Shown here: positions 15,339-22,685 of the stretch, piece by piece | How positions within the stretch are numbered: position 1 is the first letter of the stretch | How the letters are laid out: the number at the start of each line of letters is the position of its first letter | DNA from: an uncultured Collinsella sp. | GTDB lineage: Bacteria; Actinomycetota; Coriobacteriia; Coriobacteriales; Coriobacteriaceae | NCBI GenBank assembly: GCA_959019945.1 | Contig: CAUEQD010000027.1 | Span: forward strand, 1 to 27,033 | Direction of reading: 5' to 3' | DNA: 27,033 nt | Notes under the pieces: model-generated | The model's input: only the letters and a program-made list of their open reading frames with translations | Told to the model about the DNA's origin: nothing | Databases searched by the model: none | Program-made: the position numbers and the translations under genes

Positions 15339-16628
15339 ATGAGCGATATTTTGGACGTCTACGGTCGCGAGGTGCTCGACAGTCGCGGCAATCCCACCGT
15401 CGAGGTCGAGGTCGTGCTCGAGGACGGCAGCTTTGGCCGCGCAATGGTGCCTTCGGGTGCTTCGACCGGCGCCTTTGAGGCCTGCGAGCTGCGCGATGGC
15501 GACAAGGGCCGCTACCTGGGCAAGGGCGTTTCGCAGGCCGTCGAGCATGTCAACAACGAGTGCGCTAACGCCGTCGTGGGCCTCGACGCCTTCGACCAGC
15601 GCGCCGTCGATGCCGCGCTGATTGCCGCGGACGGTACCCCCAACAAGACCAAGCTCGGTGCCAACGCCATCCTGGGCGTGTCGCTGGCCGTCGCCCGCGC
15701 CGCTGCCGAGTCGGCGGGCCTGTCACTGTACCAGTACCTGGGCGGCGTCAACGCCCATCTGCTGCCCACGCCCATGATGAACATCCTCAACGGCGGCGTG
15801 CATGCCGACAATAACGTTGACTTCCAGGAGTTTATGATCATGCCGGTGGGCGCCCCGAGCTTTGCCGAGGGCCTGCGTTGGTGCGCTGAGGTCTACCACA
15901 CCCTCAAGGGCGTGCTGCACGAGGCCGGCCTGGGCGGCGGCGTGGGCGACGAGGGCGGCTTTGCGCCCAACCTCAAGACCAATGCCGAGCCGTTCGAGTA
16001 CATCACCAAGGCCGTGGAGAAGGCCGGCTTTAAGCCCGGCGTCGACTTCATGTACGCCATGGACCCGGCCTCGACCGAGTTCTACAACGCCGAGACCGGC
16101 ATGTACGAGCTCAAGGGCGAGGGTGTTGAGTACACGAGTGCCCAGATGGTCGATTACTGGGAGAAGCTCGTCGACACCTATCCCATCATCTCCATCGAGG
16201 ACGGCATGGCCGAGGAGGACTGGGACGGCTGGGTCGAGCTTACCCGTCGCATTGGCAACAAGGTGCAGCTGGTGGGCGACGACCTGTTCGTCACCAACAC
16301 CGAGCGCCTCAAGAAGGGCATCGAGCTGGGTGCCGCCAACGCGATCCTGGTCAAGGTCAACCAGATCGGCACGCTCACCGAGTCGCTGGAGGCCATCGAA
16401 ACCGCCAAGGAGGCCGGCTACGCTTGCATTGTGAGCCACCGTTCTGGCGAGACCGAGGACTCCACGATCGCCGACCTGGTCGTGGGCGTCAACGCCGGCC
16501 AGATCAAGTCGGGCGCCCCGTGCCGCAGCGATCGCATCGCCAAGTACAACCAGCTCATCCGCATCGAGGACGAGCTCGAGGGCAGCGCGCGCTACGCCGG
16601 CAAGTCTGCGTTCTACAACATTCGCTAG
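15339..16628 (+). CDS. eno: Enolase
   Basis: This 429-residue protein interconverts 2-phosphoglycerate and phosphoenolpyruvate in glycolysis, with magnesium. It has normal family length and signatures: YGREVLDSRGNPTVEVEV, PSGASTG, GDEGGFAPNL, the metal site SIEDGMAEEDW, the catalytic lysine Lys339 in ILVKVNQIGT, and SHRSGETED. The start is fixed by GAGAGGGAG before the ATG. Codons are strongly biased to C and G endings, as for an abundant protein. It appears to be monocistronic, with a promoter upstream and a strong terminator after. Confidence 0.99.
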   Translation: MSDILDVYGREVLDSRGNPTVEVEVVLEDGSFGRAMVPSGASTGAFEACELRDGDKGRYLGKGVSQAVEHVNNECANAVVGLDAFDQRAVDAALIAADGTPNKTKLGANAILGVSLAVARAAAESAGLSLYQYLGGVNAHLLPTPMMNILNGGVHADNNVDFQEFMIMPVGAPSFAEGLRWCAEVYHTLKGVLHEAGLGGGVGDEGGFAPNLKTNAEPFEYITKAVEKAGFKPGVDFMYAMDPASTEFYNAETGMYELKGEGVEYTSAQMVDYWEKLVDTYPIISIEDGMAEEDWDGWVELTRRIGNKVQLVGDDLFVTNTERLKKGIELGAANAILVKVNQIGTLTESLEAIETAKEAGYACIVSHRSGETEDSTIADLVVGVNAGQIKSGAPCRSDRIAKYNQLIRIEDELEGSARYAGKSAFYNIR

Positions 16629-16700
16629 GCAGCAGCGTGTGCGGGGGCGGGGCTGACTCGGATCCGCCTCGCCCCCACCGGGCACTGTTGAGCACCATTG

Positions 16701-16732
16701 GGCGCTGGGCCATATGACTCAGCGCCTTTTTT
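16701..16732 (+). terminator. Rho-independent terminator after enolase
   Basis: GGCGCTG at 16701-16707 pairs with CAGCGCC at 16720-16726, and six T residues follow directly (16727-16732). Between the stop codon and this hairpin another G+C-rich inverted repeat (GGGGGCG and CGCCCCC, about 16644-16677) may add stability to the mRNA 3' end. Confidence 0.87.
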
Positions 16733-16771
16733 ATGTCGAGCAAAGGCTGGCGAAGGCGGCGCGGGCGCTCG

Positions 16772-16780
16772 TGCTATAAC
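16772..16780 (+). promoter_or_regulatory. Extended -10 promoter for the division-protein gene
   Basis: TGCTATAAC is an extended -10 element (TG-N-TATAAC), 43 bases before the start codon at 16824 and 40 bases after the enolase terminator. No clear -35 is present, as is common for extended -10 promoters. Confidence 0.45.
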
Positions 16781-16823
16781 TAGAATACTTAGCGCAAACA
16801 AACCTCAACCGCACAAGGCGCAC

Positions 16824-17582
16824 ATGGATCAGATTTACGACAACAGGTACTATTCCGCCGGTTCGCGTGAGCCGTCGCCTCGCCGTGCGCGCACAGTGCA
16901 GCTCGGTGGGTCCGCCTACGCCGGCGCCGACCGCTCCACGCAGCGCCCGACAAGTACCTCGCGCCCCAATGCTCATGTGAATACTTCGGCAGATGGACCG
17001 GTGCGCCCGGCACGTTCGTCGCATGCGTCGCGTCCCTCGGCCCAGATGCACGACAGGTCGAGCAGGCCCTCGAGCCGTCTTTCGGGCTCGGACTTTATGC
17101 GCTACGCCAATGACAATGCGGTGGTCAAGGCGATCTATGACTTTACGCATGGCTCTCTGCGCCCGCTGTTTATCGGCATTGTCGTGGCGCTGGCGCTCGT
17201 GAGCCTGTATTTTCCCGTACGCGACCTGTACGTGGCTAAGCGCTCGAGCGACATCTTGGCCAAGCAGGTCGAGATTCGTCAGCAATACAATGATGAGATG
17301 AAAAAAGACACTGATAAGTGGTTCTCGGAAGAGGGCATTAAGGATTCGGCACGGGGCCTGGGCATGGCGATGCCCGGCGAGAAGAGGATTGAAGTGCTGG
17401 GCCTGGACGATGATTCGGATTCGTCGTCGAGCAAAAAGTCCTCAAACGCCAAGAATGCCAGCGAAGTGGCCAAAGAGATCGAAGAGGTCGGCAAGGACGC
17501 ACCGTGGTACATCAAGACGCTCGATATGCTGTTTGGATTTAACGGCGTCGAGGGCCAGACGGTCGCGTCCAGCGGCGAGTAG
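16824..17582 (+). CDS. Septum formation initiator (FtsB/DivIC) family protein
   Basis: This 252-residue single-pass membrane protein has a long disordered cytoplasmic N-terminus (residues 1-90, rich in Ser, Arg, Pro and Ala), a transmembrane helix at about 113-132, a short charged coiled-coil-like stretch at 133-165, and the signature ARGLGMAMPGEKRI at 176-189. FtsB/DivIC proteins form a complex with FtsL and FtsQ/DivIB that activates septal wall synthesis. After the domain come a Ser/Asp-rich linker (196-215) and a C-terminal tail, both longer than in the classical protein of about 100 residues. The ATG at 16824 has only a weak AAGG site. The longer reading from 16698 would run through the terminator. 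It is followed 28 bases on by the Ppx/GppA gene, a pairing common in Gram-positive bacteria. Confidence 0.82.
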   Translation: MDQIYDNRYYSAGSREPSPRRARTVQLGGSAYAGADRSTQRPTSTSRPNAHVNTSADGPVRPARSSHASRPSAQMHDRSSRPSSRLSGSDFMRYANDNAVVKAIYDFTHGSLRPLFIGIVVALALVSLYFPVRDLYVAKRSSDILAKQVEIRQQYNDEMKKDTDKWFSEEGIKDSARGLGMAMPGEKRIEVLGLDDDSDSSSSKKSSNAKNASEVAKEIEEVGKDAPWYIKTLDMLFGFNGVEGQTVASSGE

Positions 17583-17610
17583 GCGAGTAGCGCCCGGAGG
17601 GGAGCCCGCA

Positions 17611-18612
17611 ATGGCAGATTGCAAACGATATAAGGTGGCCGCGATCGACCTGGGAACGGTGTCGTCGCGACTGGTGCTGGCGCAGGTCGAGGGCGGGGCG
17701 ATCGTGGGATCGTCCAAGCATACCGAGATTACCGATCTGGGCGAGGGCGTCGACGCGACGGGCCGCTTTTGCGAGGCGGCTGTCGAGCGTGTGCTCGCTG
17801 CGTGTCGCATATTTGTGGATGAGGCGCGTGCCTTTGGGGCCGCGTGCGTCTGCACCACCTGCACGAGTGCCGCGCGCGATGCGTCCAACGCCGCGCTGCT
17901 GCTGGACGGCCTGCGCGGGCTGGGGCTCGAACCGCAGGTGATTCCGGGCGAGGTTGAGGCGCGCCTGACATTTTTTGGCGTGGCGCACGACTTTGCCGGT
18001 GAACGCATTATCGTCGCCGATTCGGGCGGCGGCTCCACGGAGCTCGCGACGGGCGTGTACGCACCAGAGCGTGGGGTCTTTGCGCTGGAGGGAACGCGCT
18101 CACTGGACATCGGTTGCCGTCGTGTGACGGAGCGCTTTTTCTCGGCGTTGCCGCCCGCGGACGACGAGCTTGCGGTTGCTGCCGCGTGGGCGGGCGAGCA
18201 GTTCTCCGCCTATTTTGAGGGCCTACCGAGCAATTTTGAGCGTGCAGAGCGTCTGGTCGCGGTGGGCGGTACCGTCACCACGCTCGTGACGCTGGTCCAC
18301 GAGCTGGAGCCGTACGACTCGAGCTTTGTGCACCTGCGCGAGCTTTCGATGGAGCAGATCTCGGCCGCTATCGAGCGCATGTCTGCGTTGGATGTTGCAG
18401 GCATTGCCGCGTTGCCGGGCGTGCAGCCCAAGCGCGCGGGCGTGATTCTGGCCGGCGCCGTGGTGATCCGCGAGCTCATGCGTGCCGGCGGCTACGATGC
18501 GCTCACCGTAAGCGAGAACAGCCTCCTCGCCGGCATGGCCGCCACCATCAACGAGACTCTCGACGGCACAACCCCCACCATCGGCTGGACCCCGAGCCTG
18601 AGTGCTCTTTAA
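17611..18612 (+). CDS. Ppx/GppA family phosphatase
   Basis: This 333-residue protein has the ASKHA fold of exopolyphosphatases and pppGpp phosphohydrolases. The signatures are AIDLGTVSSRL at residues 10-20, CTTCTSAARDA with the following SNAALLLDGL, GEVEARLTFFGV, ADSGGGSTEL for phosphate binding, and VGGTVTTL. In most relatives the first motif reads G-S/T-N-S-x-R-L. Here Val replaces the Asn, a small departure that might affect activity. It lacks the C-terminal HD domain of the long enterobacterial Ppx, like other actinobacterial short forms. The substrate, polyphosphate or a guanosine alarmone, cannot be told apart here. CGGAGGGGAG precedes the ATG. It is probably co-transcribed with the preceding gene. 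Confidence 0.88.
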   Translation: MADCKRYKVAAIDLGTVSSRLVLAQVEGGAIVGSSKHTEITDLGEGVDATGRFCEAAVERVLAACRIFVDEARAFGAACVCTTCTSAARDASNAALLLDGLRGLGLEPQVIPGEVEARLTFFGVAHDFAGERIIVADSGGGSTELATGVYAPERGVFALEGTRSLDIGCRRVTERFFSALPPADDELAVAAAWAGEQFSAYFEGLPSNFERAERLVAVGGTVTTLVTLVHELEPYDSSFVHLRELSMEQISAAIERMSALDVAGIAALPGVQPKRAGVILAGAVVIRELMRAGGYDALTVSENSLLAGMAATINETLDGTTPTIGWTPSLSAL

Positions 18613-18620
18613 CCGTCTTC

Positions 18621-18697
18621 CTCTGAGTTGCGGTGAAATAGTTCCTAAATAAGCTGGTAAACGGTATAAACAGGATCTATTCCACCGCAACTTAGAG
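18621..18697. repeat. 21-bp near-perfect inverted repeat after the Ppx/GppA gene
   Basis: Bases 18621-18641 and 18677-18697 are reverse complements except at two positions, both of which allow G-U pairs in RNA. The 35-base spacer is A+T-rich. It lies nine bases after the stop codon of the plus-strand gene, facing a minus-strand tRNA unit, so it could act as an end structure for the mRNA. Without a T-run it is more likely a palindromic repeat element. Confidence 0.65.
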
Positions 18698-18702
18698 CCC
18701 CG

Positions 18703-18779
18703 CCGGCGTGTAAAAGAAACAAGCCCGCATCCCCGGGGGACACGAGCTCGTAAACAATACGTGGTAGGGGCGGTGGGAC
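18703..18779 (-). repeat. Duplicate of the tRNA-Leu 3' end and terminator region
   Basis: These 77 bases align without gaps to 18899-18975, 196 bases away, with nine mismatches by my count. The last 34 bases (18746-18779) are identical. The copied part covers the last 18 bases of the tRNA including CCA, and the terminator hairpin beyond it. The tRNA body is missing here. Either a second tRNA-Leu was lost, or an element that targets the tRNA 3' end left a scar. Confidence 0.75.
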
Positions 18780-18898
18780 GTCCGCGTATTTGCTGCGCAA
18801 ATCCGCACCGGCTTCGGCCGCCTGCCGGCGCCCTCGCCGGCTCGCTGCGGACGCTGCGCGTCCGCTTGACGCTCGCCCCCTCGCGGGTTCGAGTCCCA
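18780..18898. other. G+C-rich palindromic insert between the two tRNA tail copies
   Basis: The 119 bases between the duplicated tails contain several tight palindromes, the clearest being GCGGACGC-TGC-GCGTCCGC near 18846-18864. At its right end, GGGTTCGAGTCCCACC at 18885-18900 is an exact match to the T-arm of the tRNA-Leu, but on the plus strand. CGGTGGGAC at 18771-18779 and GTCCCACCG at 18893-18901 thus make an inverted repeat around the insert. I see no reading frame of note. Confidence 0.6.
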
Positions 18899-18906
18899 CC
18901 GGCATC

Positions 18907-18946
18907 TAAAAGAAGCGAGCCCACATCCCTAGGGAACACGGGCTCG
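18907..18946 (-). terminator. Terminator of the tRNA-Leu gene
   Basis: On the minus strand CGAGCCC (18946-18940) pairs with GGGCTCG (18922-18916), the loop contains the palindrome TCCCTAGGGA, and a T-rich tail TTCTTTTA (18914-18907) follows. It lies 11 bases beyond the encoded CCA end. Confidence 0.8.
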
Positions 18947-18957
18947 TAAACAATACG

Positions 18958-19042
18958 TGGTAGGGGCGGTGGGACTCGAACCCACAATCCTTGCGGCGAG
19001 GGATTTTAAGTCCCCTGCGTATGCCAATTCCGCCACGCCCCC
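18958..19042 (-). tRNA. tRNA-Leu, anticodon UAA
   Basis: Read on the minus strand, the gene begins GGGGGCGTGGCGGAATTGG and folds as a class II tRNA of 85 bases including an encoded CCA. The anticodon loop is CTTAAAA between GGGGA and TCCCT, giving UAA. A short variable arm and the T-arm GTGGG-TTCGAGT-CCCAC follow. The acceptor stem pairs GGGGGCG with CGCCCCT (one G-U), with discriminator A. Its 3' part is duplicated at 18703-18779. Confidence 0.95.
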
Positions 19043-19053
19043 GTGAGACTAGA

Positions 19054-19062
19054 AGTCTAGCA
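19054..19062 (-). promoter_or_regulatory. Possible extended -10 promoter of tRNA-Leu
   Basis: On the minus strand TGCTAGACT (19062-19054) fits an extended -10 element, 11 bases before the tRNA 5' end. No -35 is seen. It lies in the 31-base gap between the tRNA and the preceding minus-strand gene, so read-through from that gene is an alternative. Confidence 0.35.
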
Positions 19063-19073
19063 CAAGCCGTCCG

Positions 19074-19697
19074 CTACGCGTTGACGGCCATCGAGTGTTG
19101 GCCCGACTTTTCCAAGTACTCGGCATACTTGGCCTCGTCGCCCTTGTTTTGGTATTGCAGGGCCAGCAGGTACTCCAGACGGCAGCGCTTGACCGGGTCG
19201 TTGCCGACACCCTCGAGCATGCGCTCCAGCTCGGGAATGTCGTTGTGGCGCTTGAGGATCATCGTGTCGTACATCAGCTGGCACTCGTGCGCAACTGCCT
19301 CGGCCTGACCGCCCTCAAAGCCCTTGATCTCGTGCAGCAGCTCTTTGGACTTTTTGCGGTCCTCCTGGCCAACGTAGTAGTTAAAGGCCTTAATGACCAG
19401 GTCGACACGCTGCATCTTGGGCAGGTTGAGTCCCAGCAGCAGGTCGAACATCTCGCTGGCGCGCTCGTGGTCCTCGCGCAGCAGATAGGAGTTCAGGCGC
19501 AGGTAGTCGCGGTTATAGCGCGGGTACAGCATGCTGGTGAGTTTGGCGTCGAGCAAACGATCGAACTCGTCCCACTGCTTGGCAGCCATAAGCTGCTGCA
19601 AGCGCTTGAACGTGGTGCGTTTTTTGACGCTAAAGAACACCGACACGGCGATGCAGATGATAACGACGGCGGTCCAGAGGGTGCGGGAATCGGGCAT
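19074..19697 (-). CDS. Membrane-anchored helical-repeat protein of unknown function
   Basis: I do not recognise a named family for this 207-residue protein. A single transmembrane helix at about residues 8-24 (LWTAVVIICIAVSVFF) is followed by a basic stretch (KKRTTFKR) that would keep the rest in the cytoplasm. The remainder is predicted all-helical, with alternating Leu/Tyr/Ala positions and charged turns, of the kind seen in TPR-like repeats (for example YLRLNSYLLREDHERASEMF and CRLEYLLALQYQNKGDEAKY). AAGGA lies eight bases before the ATG. Upstream on the same strand is a TATAAT at 19758-19753. It is followed by tRNA-Leu on the same strand. A scaffold or protein-binding role would fit, but this is a guess. 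Confidence 0.75.
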   Translation of the reverse strand: MPDSRTLWTAVVIICIAVSVFFSVKKRTTFKRLQQLMAAKQWDEFDRLLDAKLTSMLYPRYNRDYLRLNSYLLREDHERASEMFDLLLGLNLPKMQRVDLVIKAFNYYVGQEDRKKSKELLHEIKGFEGGQAEAVAHECQLMYDTMILKRHNDIPELERMLEGVGNDPVKRCRLEYLLALQYQNKGDEAKYAEYLEKSGQHSMAVNA

Positions 19698-19752
19698 ATT
19701 GGGGTCCTTAGTCGCTCATAAAGCGAGCGGTATGACAACACGTACTAGATGT

Positions 19753-19758
19753 ATTATA
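19753..19758 (-). promoter_or_regulatory. -10 element for the helical-repeat protein gene
   Basis: TATAAT on the minus strand (plus-strand ATTATA), 56 bases before the start codon at 19697. The -35 region is not convincing. The divergent PTS IIB gene has only a TACACT-like -10 at 19821-19826. Confidence 0.35.
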
Positions 19759-19860
19759 CGCAGCGCGCAAGCAAACTGGCATAAAAGTGCATCGAGGCCG
19801 AGCGCCATCGCTCGCTGCGGTACACTTACCTAAAGTAAACCATGAAGGGAGATATTACCT

Positions 19861-20148
19861 ATGAAGAAGATCGTTTTGGCTTGCGGTGCTGGCGCTGCTA
19901 CTTCCACGCTCGTTGCCCAGAAGGTCGCTACCATGCTCGACGCCAACGGTTATGCCGGCAAGTATGAGATCGTGCAGTGCGCCATCTCCGAGGCCAAGGA
20001 CGCTTGCGACGAGGGTGCCGACCTGCTGATCGCTACCACCGTTGCCCCCGAGGGCCTCACCTGCCCGTACGTGAGCGGCGTGCCCTTCATGACCGGCATG
20101 AACCGCGTCGCTGCCGAGAAGGCCGTTCTCGACGTTATGGCTCAGTAG
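19861..20148 (+). CDS. Orphan PTS IIB component, galactitol/lactose type
   Basis: This 95-residue protein is a complete IIB domain. It begins with a beta strand, and the phosphocysteine loop ACGAGAATST contains Cys8. IIB passes phosphate from IIA to the incoming sugar at the IIC pore. No IIA or IIC gene lies beside it, which is unusual, so it must work with partners from elsewhere or in regulation. The last motif typical of the GatB type, GVPFMTGM, is visible near residue 77. The ATG at 19861 follows AAGGGAG. Codons are biased toward frequent ones, suggesting good expression. It is followed after 11 bases by the VOC protein gene, and both end at one strong terminator. Confidence 0.85.
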   Translation: MKKIVLACGAGAATSTLVAQKVATMLDANGYAGKYEIVQCAISEAKDACDEGADLLIATTVAPEGLTCPYVSGVPFMTGMNRVAAEKAVLDVMAQ

Positions 20149-20159
20149 GCGCTGCCTGT

Positions 20160-20534
20160 ATGAATGAGCAGAACGCCAATCCGGTCGAGCTCTTTGGCAT
20201 GCGCGTTGCCCATGTGGGCATTAACGCCACTGACCCGGCAGATGCCTTGGAGATCGCGGAGCTGTTCTCGACGATGATGGGCCTGCCCGTTATCGAGACC
20301 CCCGTTTCGTACTTTAATGATTCGCTGGTCGAGATCATGAAGCAGAACGGTCGTGGCACCAAGGGCCACATCGGCTTTGCCGTTAACGACATCGATGCAG
20401 CTGAGAAGTGGTTTGCCGAGCGCGGGCTCGAGGTCAACGAGGAGTCGCGCGCGCTGCTGCCCGACGGCGGCACCAAGCTCGTGTACTTTAAGCGCGAGTT
20501 CGCCGGTTTCGCCGTGCACCTGTGCCGCGAATAG
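20160..20534 (+). CDS. VOC (glyoxalase-fold) protein resembling the C-terminal domain of some KDPG aldolases
   Basis: This 124-residue protein has one vicinal-oxygen-chelate unit pair: MRVAHVGINATDPADALEIAE at the start, VEIMKQNGRGTKGHIGF in the middle, and FKREFAGFAVHLCRE at the end. The same pattern (GINA/T, EVMK, GRGxxGHI, GGFAVHLL) occurs, as I recall, at the C-terminus of some bifunctional KDPG/4-hydroxy-2-oxoglutarate aldolases of Firmicutes. It may therefore be a free-standing form of that domain. It is probably co-transcribed with the IIB gene, which suggests a sugar-acid or keto-acid role. The ATG is at 20160. Ribosome binding is weak, so coupling to the IIB gene is likely. Function is not established. 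Confidence 0.7.
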   Translation: MNEQNANPVELFGMRVAHVGINATDPADALEIAELFSTMMGLPVIETPVSYFNDSLVEIMKQNGRGTKGHIGFAVNDIDAAEKWFAERGLEVNEESRALLPDGGTKLVYFKREFAGFAVHLCRE

Positions 20535-20556
20535 CGCACAAGCTGCCATAGCTAGC

Positions 20557-20592
20557 AAAAAGGGATAGGGCCGCGTGGCCCTATCCCTTTAT
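20557..20592. terminator. Bidirectional terminator between the VOC and histidine kinase genes
   Basis: AAAGGGATAGGGCC at 20559-20572 pairs perfectly with 20577-20590 around a GCGT loop (14 bp). The right arm ends in TTT with ATT after it, and on the other strand the run AAAAA at 20557-20561 gives TTTTT. It serves the convergent genes on both sides. Confidence 0.92.
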
Positions 20593-20608
20593 TATGCCGA
20601 GGGGCTTC

Positions 20609-21904
20609 CTAGCGCGGCAGGCGAATCGTAAAGCGGCTGCCGACGCCCTCGACCGAGGTCACGCCGATGACGCCGCCATGGCTATCGACGATCCACTTGG
20701 CAATGGCAAGCCCCAGACCCGAGCCCTGCGCGCCGGCATCGCGTGCGTTGTCGGCGCGGTAGAACCGTTCAAACGCGTGAGCTGCGGATTCCTGGTTCAT
20801 GCCGATGCCCTCGTCCTCAACACTTATGTCGATCGTGCCCGCGCCCGCATCCGGCGTTATGCCAAATGTGACGGTCGTTCCCGCATCCGAGTACTTGGCG
20901 GCGTTTTGCACGATCACACGCAGGGCTTGCTTCACGAGCGCCACGTCGACGGGCGCATCGCAGCGCGGGTCGCTGACAAGCGCGGCGTCGTATGCCAGCT
21001 GATACGTGTGCGCGGTATCGATCATCTGCGATTCCTCGCATACCTCGCCGACCAGTGCGGCCAGGTTGGTATCCGCACGCCGCAGGACCGTGCGTCCGGC
21101 ATCGCCGCGCGCCAAAAACAGCAGCTGCTCCACGAGCTCCTGCATGTGCTCGCTTTCGGCCTTGAGGGACGCGATGGATTCTGCCAGCACGTCCGGGTCG
21201 TCTTTGCCCCAGCGGTCGAGCATGTTTACGTAGCCCTGAATCACCGCGATGGGCGTGCGCAGCTCGTGGCTTGCATCGTTGACAAAGCGCATCTGCTGCA
21301 GCTTGGCCTCTTGCATCTGGCGCAGCAGGCGGTTGAGTGCGACCTCGATGCTTGCCAGGTCGGCATCGCCGGTGGTGACGCTTGGTGAGTCGACGCTTGC
21401 GCGCACGATGGCCTGCTCCAGCGTTTCCATCTTGCTGCCGGAGAGCTGCATGCGGCCGAGCTCGTCCACGCGCAAGGCCAGATCGTTGAGAGGCGCCATG
21501 GTGCGGCGTACGCGCCTCGCGCCGCCGAGCATGTTGAGTACGCTGATGACCTGCCAACCCACAACGGCAAGGTAGAGAGGCCATAACGTGACGAGGTCCT
21601 GTGCGAGGGGGAAAGTCTTGGTGGTACGCGCAAACTCGACGGTATAAGTGAGCGTTGTCAGGTCCCAGCCGCGCGCGGGCTTCAGCGACATGCCGCGAAC
21701 GGTGGCGCTGGGGATCCATCCTGCGGTAAACGTGTCGTCGGGCAGTGTCTGGTTGTATCCATAGACGAGGATCGCCGCCGCAATCACTACCAGCAACAGA
21801 TCGAGCCAGATGTAGCTCATCAGACGGCGCCACATATAGCTCCAGTTGATGGCGCGGGCGATGGAGGTGACGCGCTTGGCCTCGGCGTTACGCACGGCAG
21901 ACAT
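20609..21904 (-). CDS. Membrane sensor histidine kinase
   Basis: This 431-residue two-component sensor has transmembrane helices at about 31-50 and 105-125 enclosing a short extracytoplasmic loop of some 55 residues, then a HAMP-like region and a HisKA domain with the phosphorylated His213 in NDASHELRTP. The ATP-binding domain follows, with an N-box (VIVQNAAKYSDAG), G1 (DEGIGM), F-box (FERFYRAD) and G2 (GSGLGLAIAK). It would transfer phosphate to the regulator encoded just upstream. The ATG at 21904 lies inside the regulator gene (17-base overlap), so the two are translationally coupled. A longer frame up to 22285 would run through the regulator and is spurious. The small sensor loop suggests sensing of the membrane or cell envelope. 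Confidence 0.92.
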   Translation of the reverse strand: MSAVRNAEAKRVTSIARAINWSYMWRRLMSYIWLDLLLVVIAAAILVYGYNQTLPDDTFTAGWIPSATVRGMSLKPARGWDLTTLTYTVEFARTTKTFPLAQDLVTLWPLYLAVVGWQVISVLNMLGGARRVRRTMAPLNDLALRVDELGRMQLSGSKMETLEQAIVRASVDSPSVTTGDADLASIEVALNRLLRQMQEAKLQQMRFVNDASHELRTPIAVIQGYVNMLDRWGKDDPDVLAESIASLKAESEHMQELVEQLLFLARGDAGRTVLRRADTNLAALVGEVCEESQMIDTAHTYQLAYDAALVSDPRCDAPVDVALVKQALRVIVQNAAKYSDAGTTVTFGITPDAGAGTIDISVEDEGIGMNQESAAHAFERFYRADNARDAGAQGSGLGLAIAKWIVDSHGGVIGVTSVEGVGSRFTIRLPR

Positions 21905-22667
21905 AGCCCACCCCGCGCACGGTCTGGATGATGCGGGCGCTGCCGGCGTCCTCGATCTTGGCACGCAGGTGCGCGATGTGTACGTCGACGTTGTTGGTGT
22001 CGCCCACGTATTCGTAGCCCAGCGCTTCGTGCGCGATGCGCTCGCGCGTGAGCACGGTCTCGGCATGCGCCATAAGCAGGGCGAGGACGTCGAACTCGCG
22101 GGCCGTGAGCACGATGGGTGAGCCTCCGACCGTGACTTCGCGGCGGTCGGGATCGAGCACAACCGATCCCACGGTGAGTGCGGCGGGGGAGGGCGAGGCG
22201 GATGCCTGGGTCGAGCCGCTGACCGGGGGCATCGCGACGGCGCCGACGTCCGCGCCGCCCGCCATGCCCGCCTCAACGCCACCAACGCCCGAAGCCGCCC
22301 GCACGGCCTCCGAGCGCTTCAGCGCCACGCGGATCCGTGCGAACAGCTCCTCGATCGCAAACGGCTTGGTCAAGTAATCGTCGGCGCCGGCATCGAGCCC
22401 GGCCACCTTGTCCATCACGGCGTCGCGCGCGGTGACCATGATCACCGGCACATCCTTGTGCTTGCGTACGCGCCGCAGCACCTCCATACCGTTGAGCTGC
22501 GGCAACAGCACGTCGAGCAGAATCAAATCGTAGTCGCGCTCCAGTGCCAGGTCCACGGCGGTGCGGCCGTCGGCGGCATGTTCCACCTGGTAGCCCTCGT
22601 GCTCCAGCTCGAGCGTCACAAAGCGGGCGATTTTCTCCTCGTCCTCTACGATCAGGATCCGTGCCAT
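21888..22667 (-). CDS. OmpR/PhoB-family response regulator
   Basis: This 259-residue regulator has a receiver domain with acidic residues Glu8, Asp9 and Glu10 (VEDEE), phosphoacceptor Asp52 (LILLDVLLP), Thr79 in MVTARD and Lys101 in YLTKPF. A winged-helix DNA-binding domain lies at about 164-259 (VLTAREFDVLALL, NNVDVHIAHLRAKIE, TVRGVGYV). The linker (about 122-163) is long and made of Gly, Ala, Val, Ser and Pro, some 35 residues more than usual. It is transcribed with the membrane protein gene upstream (18 bases away) and the kinase downstream. GGGGG precedes the ATG. Confidence 0.95.
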   Translation of the reverse strand: MARILIVEDEEKIARFVTLELEHEGYQVEHAADGRTAVDLALERDYDLILLDVLLPQLNGMEVLRRVRKHKDVPVIMVTARDAVMDKVAGLDAGADDYLTKPFAIEELFARIRVALKRSEAVRAASGVGGVEAGMAGGADVGAVAMPPVSGSTQASASPSPAALTVGSVVLDPDRREVTVGGSPIVLTAREFDVLALLMAHAETVLTRERIAHEALGYEYVGDTNNVDVHIAHLRAKIEDAGSARIIQTVRGVGYVCRA

Positions 22668-22685
22668 GCGTGCCCCCGTCTGTGA

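Noticed and set aside
20609..22285. A long kinase reading frame starting at 22285
   Set aside because: The first 127 codons run through the response regulator in another frame and are rich in Arg, Ser and Pro. The true start is the ATG at 21904.
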